Shown here one piece after another: positions 12,560-23,340 of a DNA stretch of 50,841 bases. A program made the position numbers and the translations under genes. How positions within the stretch are numbered: position 1 is the stretch's first letter; each line of letters starts with the position of its first letter. This DNA is from Helochares maculicollis (lineage: Eukaryota > Arthropoda > Insecta > Coleoptera > Hydrophilidae): assembly GCA_033557835.1 (NCBI GenBank), contig JAWQRO010000174.1:1-50841 (forward strand), written 5' to 3'. A model generated the notes under the pieces. That model was not told the DNA's origin. It did not search any database and saw nothing but the letters and a program-made list of their open reading frames with translations.

Positions 12560-14040
12560 AAAATTTAATTAGATATATAGCATCCATCAAGTAATTAACG
12601 GAAACGATAAAACAAACCAAAACAAAAAAAGCGTCCAACCACAGACTAGCAACAACCATATATTTGGGAAATGTAATAATCATAAATGAAATAGTAAAAT
12701 ACAAGAAAAGTATGAACTGGAAATAAACAAAAACTGTATTCGAAATCGGCATCGAATATGGCCGAGAGATCGGGAAAACTTTAATGATAAAATCGTAGGA
12801 GGCATACTCCAAAAAAAGGGATAGTAGGGAATTTAAAAGAACACACACACAGAAAAACAAAAGTAAAAAACACGTAAAAACTACACACAGACAAATACAC
12901 AACGACTTTGGAAAGAATATTGGGAAAAAGAAGGCAAGTAAAACAAGCAGGATAGAGGTCAAAAAAGGTGAGATGGCTAAACTCGCAAAAGAAATAATTG
13001 AAGAATGTACGAGGACCGACAGAAGTTTCTGTACAAAAATCAAATTTACAAGGGTAAAAAGAATCAAATATAAACACAGTTAAACATCAGTTAAATGCGA
13101 ATAGAAAAGAAACTTTACAAGCATGGAATAAATACTACTCAAAACCAAAAATTCAAATCAAAAAACGAAATAAATTAATGGAAAATAAAAATCAAAGGCA
13201 TCTCTATCTAAAGCAAAGATATAGAGCTGAAAGAAATGGGCCTCAGATCCTGACACTAAATAAAAGTACATAAGTGAACGCAAACACGCCGAAGATGGTC
13301 AAATGAACTGGAACAAAGAGATATAATGACTGTGAGTCACACTCAAAGAGGCATGGAAATCTAAGAATATCCCTAAAAGCTGGGAGAAGAACCTATCAAT
13401 ACATAAAAATGTATATCAAAAGCAATGCAATGACTATAAAGCGATATACTAACCCCAAGATAGCAAATATGCATAAGAATCCTAAATGAGAGACTAAAAG
13501 GATTTATCAATAAGAAGCTTGCGGGTGCTTGAGAACTTTCAAAAGATCAAGATATGCAGATAAAATGTAGACGATGGGATATCGAACAAGTATCGATTTA
13601 CGAATACTTTAGCAGGACGCAAAGATACTAAAGAAAGGAAATGAACTGACAAAATATATGCTATGCTTAATAAGATAGTACTGGGACATAAAGCATTGAA
13701 AACCAAAGCAATAAAAACACATTAGAAAGAAGAAGTGACTAAATTTGACAAAATAATAAGGACAACCCAGAAGGATACTAAATCAAGAGCCTGTTTAGAT
13801 AAAGATCAAAAAGACACAATTGAGGTAGTAGGGTGAAAATAAAACATGACCATAATAAGGAATATGAAAGGAGAAAGAAGAAAAACCCAAAAGATTGTGG
13901 TTAGACCAGATAGAAGACTACTAAAAGAAAAAACGATTATTTAAAAATATTGCTGAGAAATACGATTAAAAAATCAATCTAAGAAGAGCCAGACTTTGAT
14001 TTTGACGCCTGGAAGAGCAAAAGGAAGGAACAATGTCAAA
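12560..14040 (+). mobile_element. A-rich relic of a LINE (non-LTR retrotransposon), plus strand
   Basis: The plus strand is strikingly A-rich over about 1.5 kb. Two reverse-transcriptase blocks can be read. At about 13365-13440 is IPKSWEKNLSIHKNVYQKQC then NDYKAI, which corresponds to the P..W....I.PIHKKGD...C.NYR.I segment of LINE reverse transcriptases. At 13475-13525, in another frame, is RILNERLKGFINKKLAG, corresponding to the KIL.RIL..RL segment that follows. Stops and frameshifts lie between them. The YADD block was not found. Limits are set by composition only. A 169-codon hydrophobic frame on the opposite strand (12558-13067) is an artefact of the A-richness. The clade is not determined. 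Confidence 0.55.
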
Positions 14041-15123
14041 TAAACATTTTGTATTAAAAAACGTCGGTGCTGTCAACCCAGTGGATTTGTGCTTTGTTCT
14101 CAAGTAAGACAGTCAACTTAAGCTTATTATATCTACAGAGGAACTGACTCCCTTCGTTCATAAACTAACTTTTTTCTGCAATCTCCAATTAAGAGTTTCG
14201 CTATTATTATTCTATATATACATAAGTAAGACAGATATAAATTTAAAAAAATATGATGAAAACATTGTAGTATCGTAAACTAGTCTTTTGAGCATTACAA
14301 AAATGTAGGCATCCTAGATTTTTAAAATAAAAATACCTTAAATTTTTGTCACTTTCAACATACCTTCGTTCTCGTTAAAATAGTGCATTAGGTAGCACAC
14401 TTAAATGTTATTCTTTCAACAAATTTATCTATTGAAAAGATAAGAGGAGATAACAGTTCTAGAAAAATACTATATTATATGCGCCTTAGTAAGTAAAATT
14501 TGTTAAGGCAAAACTTAAATGTGTAGAATATAATTAGACTAATTGGAATAAAAAAATTATAGATAACACATTATTTAACAAATAAAAATAAGTAAAACAA
14601 TTGAGAATGTAAAGAAAATTTAAATTTCATATTTGTTGCTTCCGGAGTATCTACATACACGGTAAAAGGTAGAAGGATTAAATCTGAAGTCGATCCATTT
14701 GCAAATTAAAAGCGTTACAGCCTCTTTTTATACCCACGAACAATAACCTTACTCTTTCATGTTTTTAATGCAACAAATTTGCTCTAAGCTAAGAAAAATT
14801 GAAAAAATGCTCGAACTTCCAGTTTCAATAAAAATTTAGAAGTTCATTTTATTAGGCTAGAAAAAAGCACACTTTTTTCTTTTTAGATAGTCCTACATAG
14901 GGAGTTTCCGTATTATTGGAGCTAATGTAATTCAAAGTCAGTAAAAATAAAGAATCGAAAATTTCAATAGAATAAACTGTGACTGAAATATTTGTTTATT
15001 TCGTATATAAATTGTTGATTCATTTATTCCTGCTTGTAATTCATAAAGTTTTCCGTTCATAAAGAAAGTTAACATCGAGATAATAGATTTAACTATTTTG
15101 TTTGTGATGTCAGTACTTTTATA
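14041..15123. other. Geneless AT-rich stretch
   Basis: No coding frame of interest. A fragment of the hairpin repeat on the minus strand lies at 14089-14117 (GTGCTTTGTTCTCAAGTAAG then ACAGTCAAC). The rest is AT-rich single-copy-looking sequence. Confidence 0.6.
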
Positions 15124-15335
15124 TACCAGGTACACAAGTTTAAAATTTTTCATGAAAAATACGCAATTATTTAAGAACGGTAAAACATTTTTTATTCAAA
15201 GTATTGGCCCTCGCTTTTTACACATTTTATTCATCTCTCAGGCAATTTATGGATACCATTCCAAAAGAAAACTTCAACTATCGTTGATATCCATTCATCG
15301 AGCCATTTTTGTACATCTTCAAATGTCTTGAAGTT

Positions 15336-15563
15336 TTACTCAGCCAGTGCGTGTGCAATCAATGAGAAGAGGTGATAATCAGAAGGCGCTAGGTCTGGTG
15401 AATACGGCGGGTGGGGTAAGAGTTCCCAACCAAGCGAAAGAATCGTTTCTTTGTCCGCTTTGGCTGAATGTGCAGGAGCGTTGTCATGCTGCAGAATGTC
15501 TTTGCCGTGTCTTTGCGGCCATTCTGGGCGTTTTGCGATCAATGCATGGTTTAAATTGATCAT
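15336..15563 (-). pseudogene. Mariner transposase fragment: catalytic domain, second and third Asp
   Basis: Intact minus-strand frame of 75 codons inside the mariner element. It starts within the QQMINLNHAL segment, carries HDNAPAHS and the HPPYSPDLAPSDYHLF signature, and ends at a stop replacing the Gln after HALAE. Coding continues in the same frame beyond that stop: FEDVQKWLDEWISTIVEVFF, then GIHKLPER and the terminal GQYFE at about 15200. The ATG is an internal methionine, not a true start. Confidence 0.93.
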
Positions 15564-15594
15564 TTGTTGTCGGTTGCGGATGATATTAACTGTT

Positions 15595-15789
15595 TCATCG
15601 GGTTAGAGAAGCACGTAGTACAGTACAGTAGTTTGAACCCACCACACACAGAGCATTGTCTGTGTGTGGAACCCACTTTCCAACTTTTTGAATCTTCCCC
15701 ATGGCTCTCAGGCGATCAGAAATGACTTGTCTAGTGACATTCAACTGTTTCGCCATCATTTGTTTTGTGTGTGTGTCGTCTTCTTCCAA
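15595..15789 (-). pseudogene. Mariner transposase fragment: second helix-turn-helix and linker
   Basis: Minus-strand frame that starts at EEDDTHTKQMMAKQLNVTRQ, the second helix-turn-helix of mariner transposases. It continues through SDRLRAMGKIQKVGKWVPH and then shifts out of frame at the deletion junction. After KWVPH the family sequence resumes in another frame as MLCVWWVQTTVLYYVLL. The upstream N-terminal part (PTAKSCERWFQRFKNGDF) lies just above 15830, also frameshifted. Confidence 0.92.
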
Positions 15790-16189
15790 TAATGCTTGTA
15801 ATTCGTCGTGTTCAAATTTTTTGATCGATTTTCACTTCTTTGTCAATAGCATTGAAATCGCCATTTTTGAAACGTTGAAACCAGCGTTCACAACTCTTGG
15901 CAGTTGGAGCAAGATTGCCGTCTCTACAAGAATTCAATTACTTTCCGATGTCTCTTTCTTTTAATTGAACAAGAAAATCATTACATACCGCAAATACCCT
16001 TTACTTAGCTCAAAATTCAACATGTTTAACACGAAAAAGAAGTGTGCTTTTAATTCGTAAACAACTAAACGAATACGACGTTTTGTAAGGAGCAGTCTTA
16101 TCAAAAAAATGGCGCTTTGGGTTCAGTAGATTTCATGCGCCATCTCTTGACAACAAAACGACATTTTAAGCTTGAGCTCCTGGTAGATA

Positions 16190-16816
16190 AAAGTGCCGTT
16201 GTGCCTGCAAAATGTTCCCTAGCCCAGCATGATCTAGCGCAGTCATTTTAAAATGTTAGCAGCCCTAAATTCCCCAAGTTTTCAATACTTTTCTTTAAAT
16301 ATGGAAATCGTGCTTAAATGACCACCATAAATTTGTTGTTAATGTATTGGAAACGAATCATATTACAACCTTACATAAACCAAACGATATTTAAAAATAA
16401 GTGAGGTATTAGTACATGTGGCCCATATTGCAAAAACAATTCTTGGTTTGTAACAAACATTTGTTGATTTTATCTGTAACCCTACCTAACCTTGTTTTTA
16501 ATCTATAAAAAACTTTATTTGAAATTCAACGTATGCCATTTTAAATAAAAAAGTAACTACTTATGCTAAGTGTCTGTGTTTTTTGTGTGTTTTAAATATA
16601 AACTTTTATTCGATACATGTATACAGGTGCAGAATTAATTTCCAATACTTAACCCACATGCTAAGAACGCCAATGTGCCCACGACCTGGTATTTTCTAAC
16701 TATAAATAAAAATGTTGAAAATTTGGCTAATTTGGGACTCCTGGTATAATTGAAATAATGCCGATAAACCATCCTGGCTTAAAGAATATTTTGCAGACAC
16801 AACGGCACCGCTATTG
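16190..16816. other. Geneless stretch beside the mariner element
   Basis: AT-rich and stop-dense in all frames. I see no repeat or RNA gene here. Confidence 0.5.
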
Positions 16817-17305
16817 CTATAAAAATAACGGCATCACAATCAAACAGGTCGTCAGATCCTTTAAGGCCTGAAAATAAATTTTTTCATGAACACAAAACCG
16901 TCCTTATCAATGAGAAGCAGAAAAAGAACATTAACAACCATTAAAGTCAAAATTTATAGCTCCATATTTTTTCGAATCATTTAAAACAGAACGTGACCTC
17001 GAAAAAAATCGCTTTGTATTACTATGTCCCTCCGCAAGAAAGACGATTACATCATACATCGCAAACTAACGTCACCTTTATCTCTATAAAATACTGGCAT
17101 CACAATCAAAACATGAGATAAAATTATTTCGCGAACACAAAACCTTCCTAATAACATAAAGACAGAAAAAAGAACATAAACAACCCTTTATGTAACATTT
17201 TATTCGAGCGCGTTGTTTTTTGAATTGGAGATAGAACATGACCTCGAAAGAATATCGCTTTAAAATACCGCTGCAAGAAGGGTAGTTACATGATACAACG
17301 TTAAC
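16817..17305. repeat. Diverged tandem duplication, two units of about 240-266 bp
   Basis: Unit 1 (about 16817-17075) and unit 2 (about 17085-17305) share ordered blocks. These are TATAAAA.TA..GGCATCACAA, GAACACAAAACC, AAAGAACAT.AACAACC, then ACATGACCTCGAAA/ACGTGACCTCGAAA, ATCGCTTT, and CCGC.GCAAGAA..G followed by TTACAT.ATACA. The offset falls from 266 to about 239 bases across the unit because of indels. No coding content is seen. The pair may be two copies of a short non-autonomous element or an old local duplication. Confidence 0.75.
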
Positions 17306-18924
17306 TAATCACTAACTTAATTGTCGACATCGTTTTTCGTTAAAATTCGATAGCTACTTAAATACGATGGACTACAGTCAATTTCTATCACAATTAATAG
17401 TACAAATTCATGTTATTGCGACGACAGAAAAACATGCACCGCTTCTCTTGCATCTGTGGTTGTAAATTTATTGCATTTATATTTTTGATGAGCATCCGCT
17501 TTCATTTTTATCATCTTGTTTACAACAAAATGATGGTTTTTCTTGTTTTGTGCCTAGTAAGTTCAGATGATTTGCATATTAGTAAATATGTTTTTCTTTG
17601 AATAAGGCATATAGAAAAGTTTAGCTAACTTATATTATAGTAAATAATGCATTAAAAAACAAATTGAAATGAACGCAATCCGACCAAACATGTGCCGCTT
17701 ATTTTTCTCTCCGATTGAAATTTGTTGGACTGTTAACTTTTTTCGGTCGTCTTTATTTCTTTTCAACGAGGGTTTTTTATTATTATTTCGTCAGTTTCGA
17801 GTCCAGATGCTTTAAGCTTAAACAAGCAGGTGAATCTTTGAAATACCCATTAAATTCGTCTGTGTTCGACCGACGACGTCATAGGGAATTTCAACAGTGG
17901 TTTTTAATATGTACGTGTAATTAATATCTCGGTTACTAATTATACCCCAAAATGCAAACAAAACCCTATCGCTTTTTCTTATATCTACCACCCCCTTAAG
18001 TTTTGTAACTTAATTGTGAAACAGGCTGTATATTGACAAATATGTCATTCAAAAATTCTATATTTGTTTAAACTCGGCGCATGTAATTTTATTGCATTTA
18101 ATTTTAAATTTAATGCAACAGGGAGTATTTGTCCATTTATTTTAATGGCAAATAACTTTGATCATCGGGGTTGGGGTTTTGACATAATGAACATAATAGA
18201 CTGAAAATATAAACGAATAGGTAGCTGAAGTTACGCGGCAATCTGTCGTCTTGTCGGTAATTTGTCATTGAAATGCAAGAGCAAGAGCTAAGAGGGGTGT
18301 TAAGAGATCAGCGGATAACACTAGAGAGTGGTAGCTGTGGTATTTATAAACAAACAGAGTTTTAAACTCGCTCGTGGAGCAACAGATGAAGTGGATGAGG
18401 TTTCTCCCTACTTTTCATCTACGGTAGTAGCTCGTTCGTCGGCAACTCTGCCAGAATCGCTGTTTCGCTTTGCATTACCGTTTTGTACCGCTAATGTACC
18501 GTCACCTGATACTAGACAAAGCTTGTAGCAGAGCGTTTGTAGCCATAACGCCCGGATGTGTAAAATCGAAAGATTTTTTCCTAATTAATGAGTCGCGGGC
18601 TAGCTTTTAGATATACAGATGCGCAAGAAACCTCAACGCATATGGCGAAGAATTTCATCAAGCAGATCATTGCTAGTTGTAGTAGCTCGTTTTGTAAATA
18701 CGATAGTACAGACACAATCTGTGATGCAGAAAAGTAGTAGCAAAGCCATCGCAACGCGGATCTTTGCTGGGAGCGAAGGCGACGTGCCGCGGCAAGCCGA
18801 CTCGTTCTGAGGATGATGTGAGTGAGAAGCGAAAGATAAACGGAGAAGGATGGAAATTACTAATTAGAAATCACGCCGTTTCAAAGATAACGCCGCTTTT
18901 ACACTAATAATATAACCTTCACAA

Positions 18925-19110
18925 TCAACGCATTGCTGCGGCTGCTGCTGTTGCTGCTGCTTCAGCTAGCATGTTGCCGCCGCTATTGGTGTTGCTGCTT
19001 TGCCGAAGCTGGTGCAACACTACGCGACCAACTCGAAATTTAGATTGAAATCGAGATGATGAAGCATGAAAAGTAACTGACAACTGTAATCGCAGTGCGC
19101 TCAAACTTGT
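18925..19110 (-). CDS. Possible 61-codon exon-like frame ending in an alanine run (weak)
   Basis: On the minus strand a frame opens straight after TATTTTAG, an acceptable splice-acceptor sequence. It reads 61 codons to a TGA. It includes VGRVVLHQLRQSSNTNSGGN and ends MLAEAAATAAAAAMR. Alanine, serine and asparagine runs of this kind are common in insect regulatory proteins. There is no start codon before the internal Met, and the alanine run comes from a TGC/GCA simple repeat, which would also be open in a glutamine frame. Chance is the more likely explanation. Confidence 0.15.
   Translation of the reverse strand, partial: TSLSALRLQLSVTFHASSSRFQSKFRVGRVVLHQLRQSSNTNSGGNMLAEAAATAAAAAMR
18931..19005. 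repeat. Interrupted TGC (GCA) trinucleotide repeat
   Basis: ATTGCTGCGGCTGCTGCTGT, then TGCTGCTGC, is followed after a gap by TTGCCGCCGC and GTTGCTGCTT. It is an imperfect trinucleotide repeat inside a CG-richer island. Confidence 0.85.
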
Positions 19111-21232
19111 CTAAAATAACTCATGCGGACTAAAAAATCCAATTAGGCATCATAATTGAATTAAACATTGCAATTATCAGATCAAACACTTCCGATGCAT
19201 TGAAATTTTACACATTAAAAAATACTCTTTTACACAATTCTAAAAATGCCCGAAAAGACGACCGAAATGCTCATTTACACATTTCTAAGGCGTAGTCTGA
19301 CGTAGAAATAGAAATTAATTCGTGATCTATCTTTAATACAACAGTTACATTAAATGTAAACTGCATGTAATATAATACAATGAAATAATACAATTTTATT
19401 TAACTTTTACTATGTTTCCTACACTTTCAAATTGATATTGTTAAGTTATTGCTTGTGAATTAGAAATTGATATAAAAGAATGTACCTTTGAAGTTCCGTT
19501 TAACGTGTCGCTACTTTGATAGCTTTATATCAATATTTGAATCTATTACTCTCTCTCTCTAAATAAATTATTACAGAAAGATATTTTTTGTGTAATGATC
19601 TACTCAACTAGATGATTTAAGCATTCTGCTTGTACATTGTATATGCGTTTTTATATGTATACGTGTATATAAAAGCAATAGCGCTCAAATTGTTTAAACT
19701 AGGGTAATAAAATTTGGTATATATCAATTATACCACCAGAAGTACTTTTTCACCTACATAGTATAGAGATATCGTATTGTAATTTTGCAAAGAGCTTAAA
19801 CTATTCTACAACAAGTAATTTTTGGTAATTCAAAATACCAGACTTCTACTTGCTCGTGGAACGCTGGGTGCATTAAAAAATGTATAAACTTAAAACTATT
19901 TCTACAGAGAGAGAAATGTGAAACATAATCTTCAGATTTTTGGGTTTTCAAATGTGTTCAATCCTTAATTCATCTCGATTCCATGTAAGTGAAGCAAAAG
20001 CATGACTCCTCTGGTATCTCATGCTAATACTAAGAATGATTTATTCCGTAGTAACGAAATTCTAATCTTATAGTATCAAACCTTGAATATTTTACACTGA
20101 ATCTTGGATTCTAACCCTGATTTTTAATTCCGCAATCCTGTTTTTCGGGGTCCTGAATTTTATTTTAAATTATTGATGTTTACAACTATGTTTTTTCAGA
20201 AACTCTAAATGTTTAAATTAAAACAGCCAAATTTTATATGCTGAAGATCCTGACATCCTGTTTCATAAATTCATTATTTTTTGCAGATTTGAAATTTTCA
20301 CTATTGTAATTCAGTTTAACCCTTCAATTGCAAACCTATGCTGTTTTTGACCTTTTAATGACTTTCAGTCTCTGAATTGTAGTTATACTTTTAGTTTCTG
20401 ATATTTCAATTGTTCAATCCTAGAAATTTGATACTGCATGAAGTCATGAATTATTAAAATTTACCTCGTATTTTGAACACTTAAACAATGCATTTTAAAT
20501 TGTATGATTTTCAACTCTGAGTCAAAATTTTAAATTTTGTGGTCTTAAAATCAGCTAAGATCTTTTTTTGTCATCCAAAAATACAATTGTGCCTTGTTTT
20601 AATCAGTACATCTTACAACTTCCATGGTTTTAATTAATTTGCATTTGTGTGGACATAATCATTATTTTTTCCAGCATCCAATTGCAAAACAATAGTAGTG
20701 TGTATGGACATTTTTGCTCGTAGTTTCAACGTAAAACATTAAAAAGTTTAATTGTGTCCGTTACGATTTGAAACGAGGCAAAAAGTAATAATCTAAAATT
20801 ATAACATTTTAAAGGGGCAATAAGTGGTCAACAGATATACCTTCAACCTTATAGAAGCAAAAGTTGTATAACACATACACGCCTAAAATATACTGAGTTA
20901 TTCATAATATGTGCTTTAAGTTGCTGTAAATTTGATTTCCATATTAATTTCCATTTTTATAGAGCGTGCAATTGTATGTTGATTACTTAAAGTTTTAATC
21001 CTGATACTTTAACAATTGTAGTCTGTACCCTGAAATACACATAAAACCCCGCTTGGATCTCAATATTCAAAGTGTTTATTTTTTATCCTAAAACAATGAA
21101 ATCTAGATTTTTGATCCTGTATGTTTAAATTCTTGATCTAGACATCTTGGTATTGTGACTGTTTTATTTTAAACTCTGTATTTGTATATTCCTTTCAACT
21201 ATATTTATATACGATATTTATCTTTTACATAT

Positions 21233-21285
21233 GTATATGAAAATATTGAGTGTAGACACTCCAGATATTTTTAATGTGATAATCG
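21233..21285 (+). repeat. Repeat-end motif, copy 2
   Basis: AAATATTGAGTGTAGACACT then CCAGATATTTTTAATGTG matches the segments at 27216-27262 and, inverted, 6855-6907. No family B body was recognised beside it, so it may be a solo end. Confidence 0.45.
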
Positions 21286-23340
21286 AATCATGTACAAACG
21301 ACTAACATTCTTTCATAGCAAACCTCTCTATTCTTCATGTAACACAAGATCCGATTTCTAGCCCACCGTGACTAATAGTCCTTCCACGGAGAACATATTG
21401 CTGGTGTAAATCGAATCAAAGAAACACAAACATTTTGGGACAAACGGTTAAGTCTTGATGATTTAAAGCCAGCCCAGGCCCTACTATTTACTAAATACCT
21501 ACATTAGAATAGCATCACACCTATACTTTGTATACTTACAAATCGAGAGCACATTTGTGCGATCATAAAGAAATAAAAGAATTCATAAAGAAAGTAATAG
21601 TCCCAGGTTTGATCCCTGAGAACCGTTCTCGTGTCTTGAATTAATTATCATTACACTTACATAATCAAATAACTTCAAACCTAACATTCGCATTTATTTA
21701 AATATTTTCAACTGGTGTAAACTAGTAAAAATATTTATATATAGATACGTAATATAAAATCAATGTAAATATTTAAATTAAAATTAAATTATTGATATCA
21801 CAAAATAAACGCTTATAACTGCTCATCAATTTCATACTATTGAAACGTTGTTTGAAACAAAATGAGTGTTGTTTTACAGTTATTATTATTAAGAACTAAT
21901 TCTCTAAATATAAAGAAAATATTATATACGTTATAAGTACATTCACAATTCATTTTGATTTAAGCTCTTTAACATTTAAGTAATAACATCTACAATTTAT
22001 TATCGACACATTTCAAAGTTTCTGCATAATTTTTAGATATTTGATTTTTTAAAAGACATTCAAAAGTTTTCCTCGATTATTTGAATAGTTATTATTTTGA
22101 TATTTGTTCATACTCTCAATATTTTCTTAGTATCCTACAACTTTTTTATATTGCAACTATTTTCTCCCTATTTTTATTTTTCAAAAGCTAACATTATCAT
22201 TATTTCTTGAAGACAAGTGAATTGTACTCAGAAAACAAAGTAATACATAATATTAAAAGTGCTAGCAATAACAACAGGTATTTTAGCATTTGAAATAACG
22301 TTTAATTTTTCTGAAGGGAAATGTGTTTCTTCTAACTACCGTTTAACAATTTGGTAGCCTTGTAAAGATTTGTTCAGAATAGGTTATTGTTTGTTCTAAA
22401 ATCCGTTTCATTGGAGCCTAAATCTTCAAATTAGTAAGCATATAGTTGTCGCTGGTGGTGACATTTGAAGAATGTTATAAAATCCAATATCGAAATATTG
22501 TTAAATTTTAAAATAATAAACAAAAAGAATTTTAATATTCGCAATATTTTTTTGTTAGACCACGTACTGTTCAGTTACATTCATGTAACGATACCGTAGT
22601 TTTATTCAAAATATGTATTATTTTCACTTTAGTATTTTGAGTGTGCCCAAAACTATAAAGTAGTGACTTTACATATCTACAATTCTCTTGCAATAACCTG
22701 ATTACGTAGCTACGTGAAATTCAGATTTATAACTAATAATTCTATATATTTTATTGATATTCCAAACTTTCTCTACAACCTGGATTTTCCCTTGATTTTT
22801 CAAATTTTAAATTTAATTAATGTCTTCAGATTGTATATTTTCTTTAGGCTTTGAATATTTTAAATTACATATGTAGAAAGGCTAGATTTGTGTAATTAAT
22901 TAGCGTTCTGTTGTCGGATGTAAGAAGCTGAGATGGACAGTCTTAATTAATCACAAAAAAGTGTAAAATAAGCCTTGTTGATTCTGGTTGTGAGAAGGAA
23001 CTCTGATGTTATTAATTTGAGAAGGGCGAAAAATAGCACTTTGAGTGAGTTCAATCGATTCGAAGCTTCCGTTCTGCAAATGTCATTTAAATGCGTACAA
23101 AAATTACAACTTAATCACTATATTTAAGTCATTAGTTTACTTGAAACTTGGCTATTTAAATTAAATTTCAATGGTCGGATTTGTCTCAAAAACTGATATA
23201 AATCTAGGATTTTGCTATAATATCAATATGGCAGCTTTCAAAAACCTACTTTAAGCGATCTAAGCTAGTGCTTACATAAACACAAATTTTCCCTCAATTA
23301 TCTTGCAATAATTGTTTCTAAATCAATATCTTTTAAAATA

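Larger units (their letters stand above)
15126..16183 (-). mobile_element. Mariner element (mauritiana type), internally deleted, with both inverted ends
   Basis: The element is bounded by TA on each side (15124-15125 and 16184-16185). The left end starts CCAGGTACACAAGTTTAAAA; the right end, read inward, starts CCAGGAGCTCAAGCTTAAAA. They agree at 16 of these 20 positions and resemble the CCAGGTGTACAAGT ends of the mauritiana subfamily. It spans 1058 bp, whereas active relatives are near 1.3 kb. The minus-strand transposase can be followed from CERWFQRFKNGDF (about 15890) through the second helix-turn-helix. At the KWVPH motif (about 15670) the sequence jumps to MLCVWW. About 70 residues are lost by family comparison, including the TGDEKW block with the first catalytic aspartate. 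The HDNAPAHS block (second Asp) and PYSPDLAPSDYHLF (third Asp) remain. Stops interrupt the LLKP and ALAE regions. The frame ends with KCVKSEGQYFE. Confidence 0.95.
17306..23338. other. Geneless stretch, 6 kb, with one CG-richer island
   Basis: Mostly AT-rich with frames under 75 codons. The island at about 18200-19110 is CpG-richer and includes an interrupted TGC/GCA repeat (18931-19005). From about 20050 to 21200 the text is dominated by recurring TCCTGA.TTTTAAAT-like phrases, suggesting a very old degenerate tandem repeat. A repeat-end motif lies at 21233-21285. A partial hairpin-repeat lead may lie at 22917-22950. I found no RNA gene. Confidence 0.5.

Noticed and set aside
12558..13067. 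169-codon hydrophobic frame on the minus strand
   Set aside because: It is the antisense of an A-rich segment, which gives Phe, Leu and Ile runs by composition. The plus strand carries LINE signatures next to it.
13824..13836. TGAGGTAGTAGG, identical to the first 12 bases of let-7
   Set aside because: The match stops after 12 bases, lies in A-rich LINE-like text, and no opposing arm that could form a let-7-type hairpin is seen nearby.
21600..21635. GGTTTGATCCCTGAGAACC, like a tRNA T-arm and a mir-125 seed
   Set aside because: No D-arm, anticodon arm or acceptor pairing fits upstream, and the microRNA match is nine bases with no hairpin.
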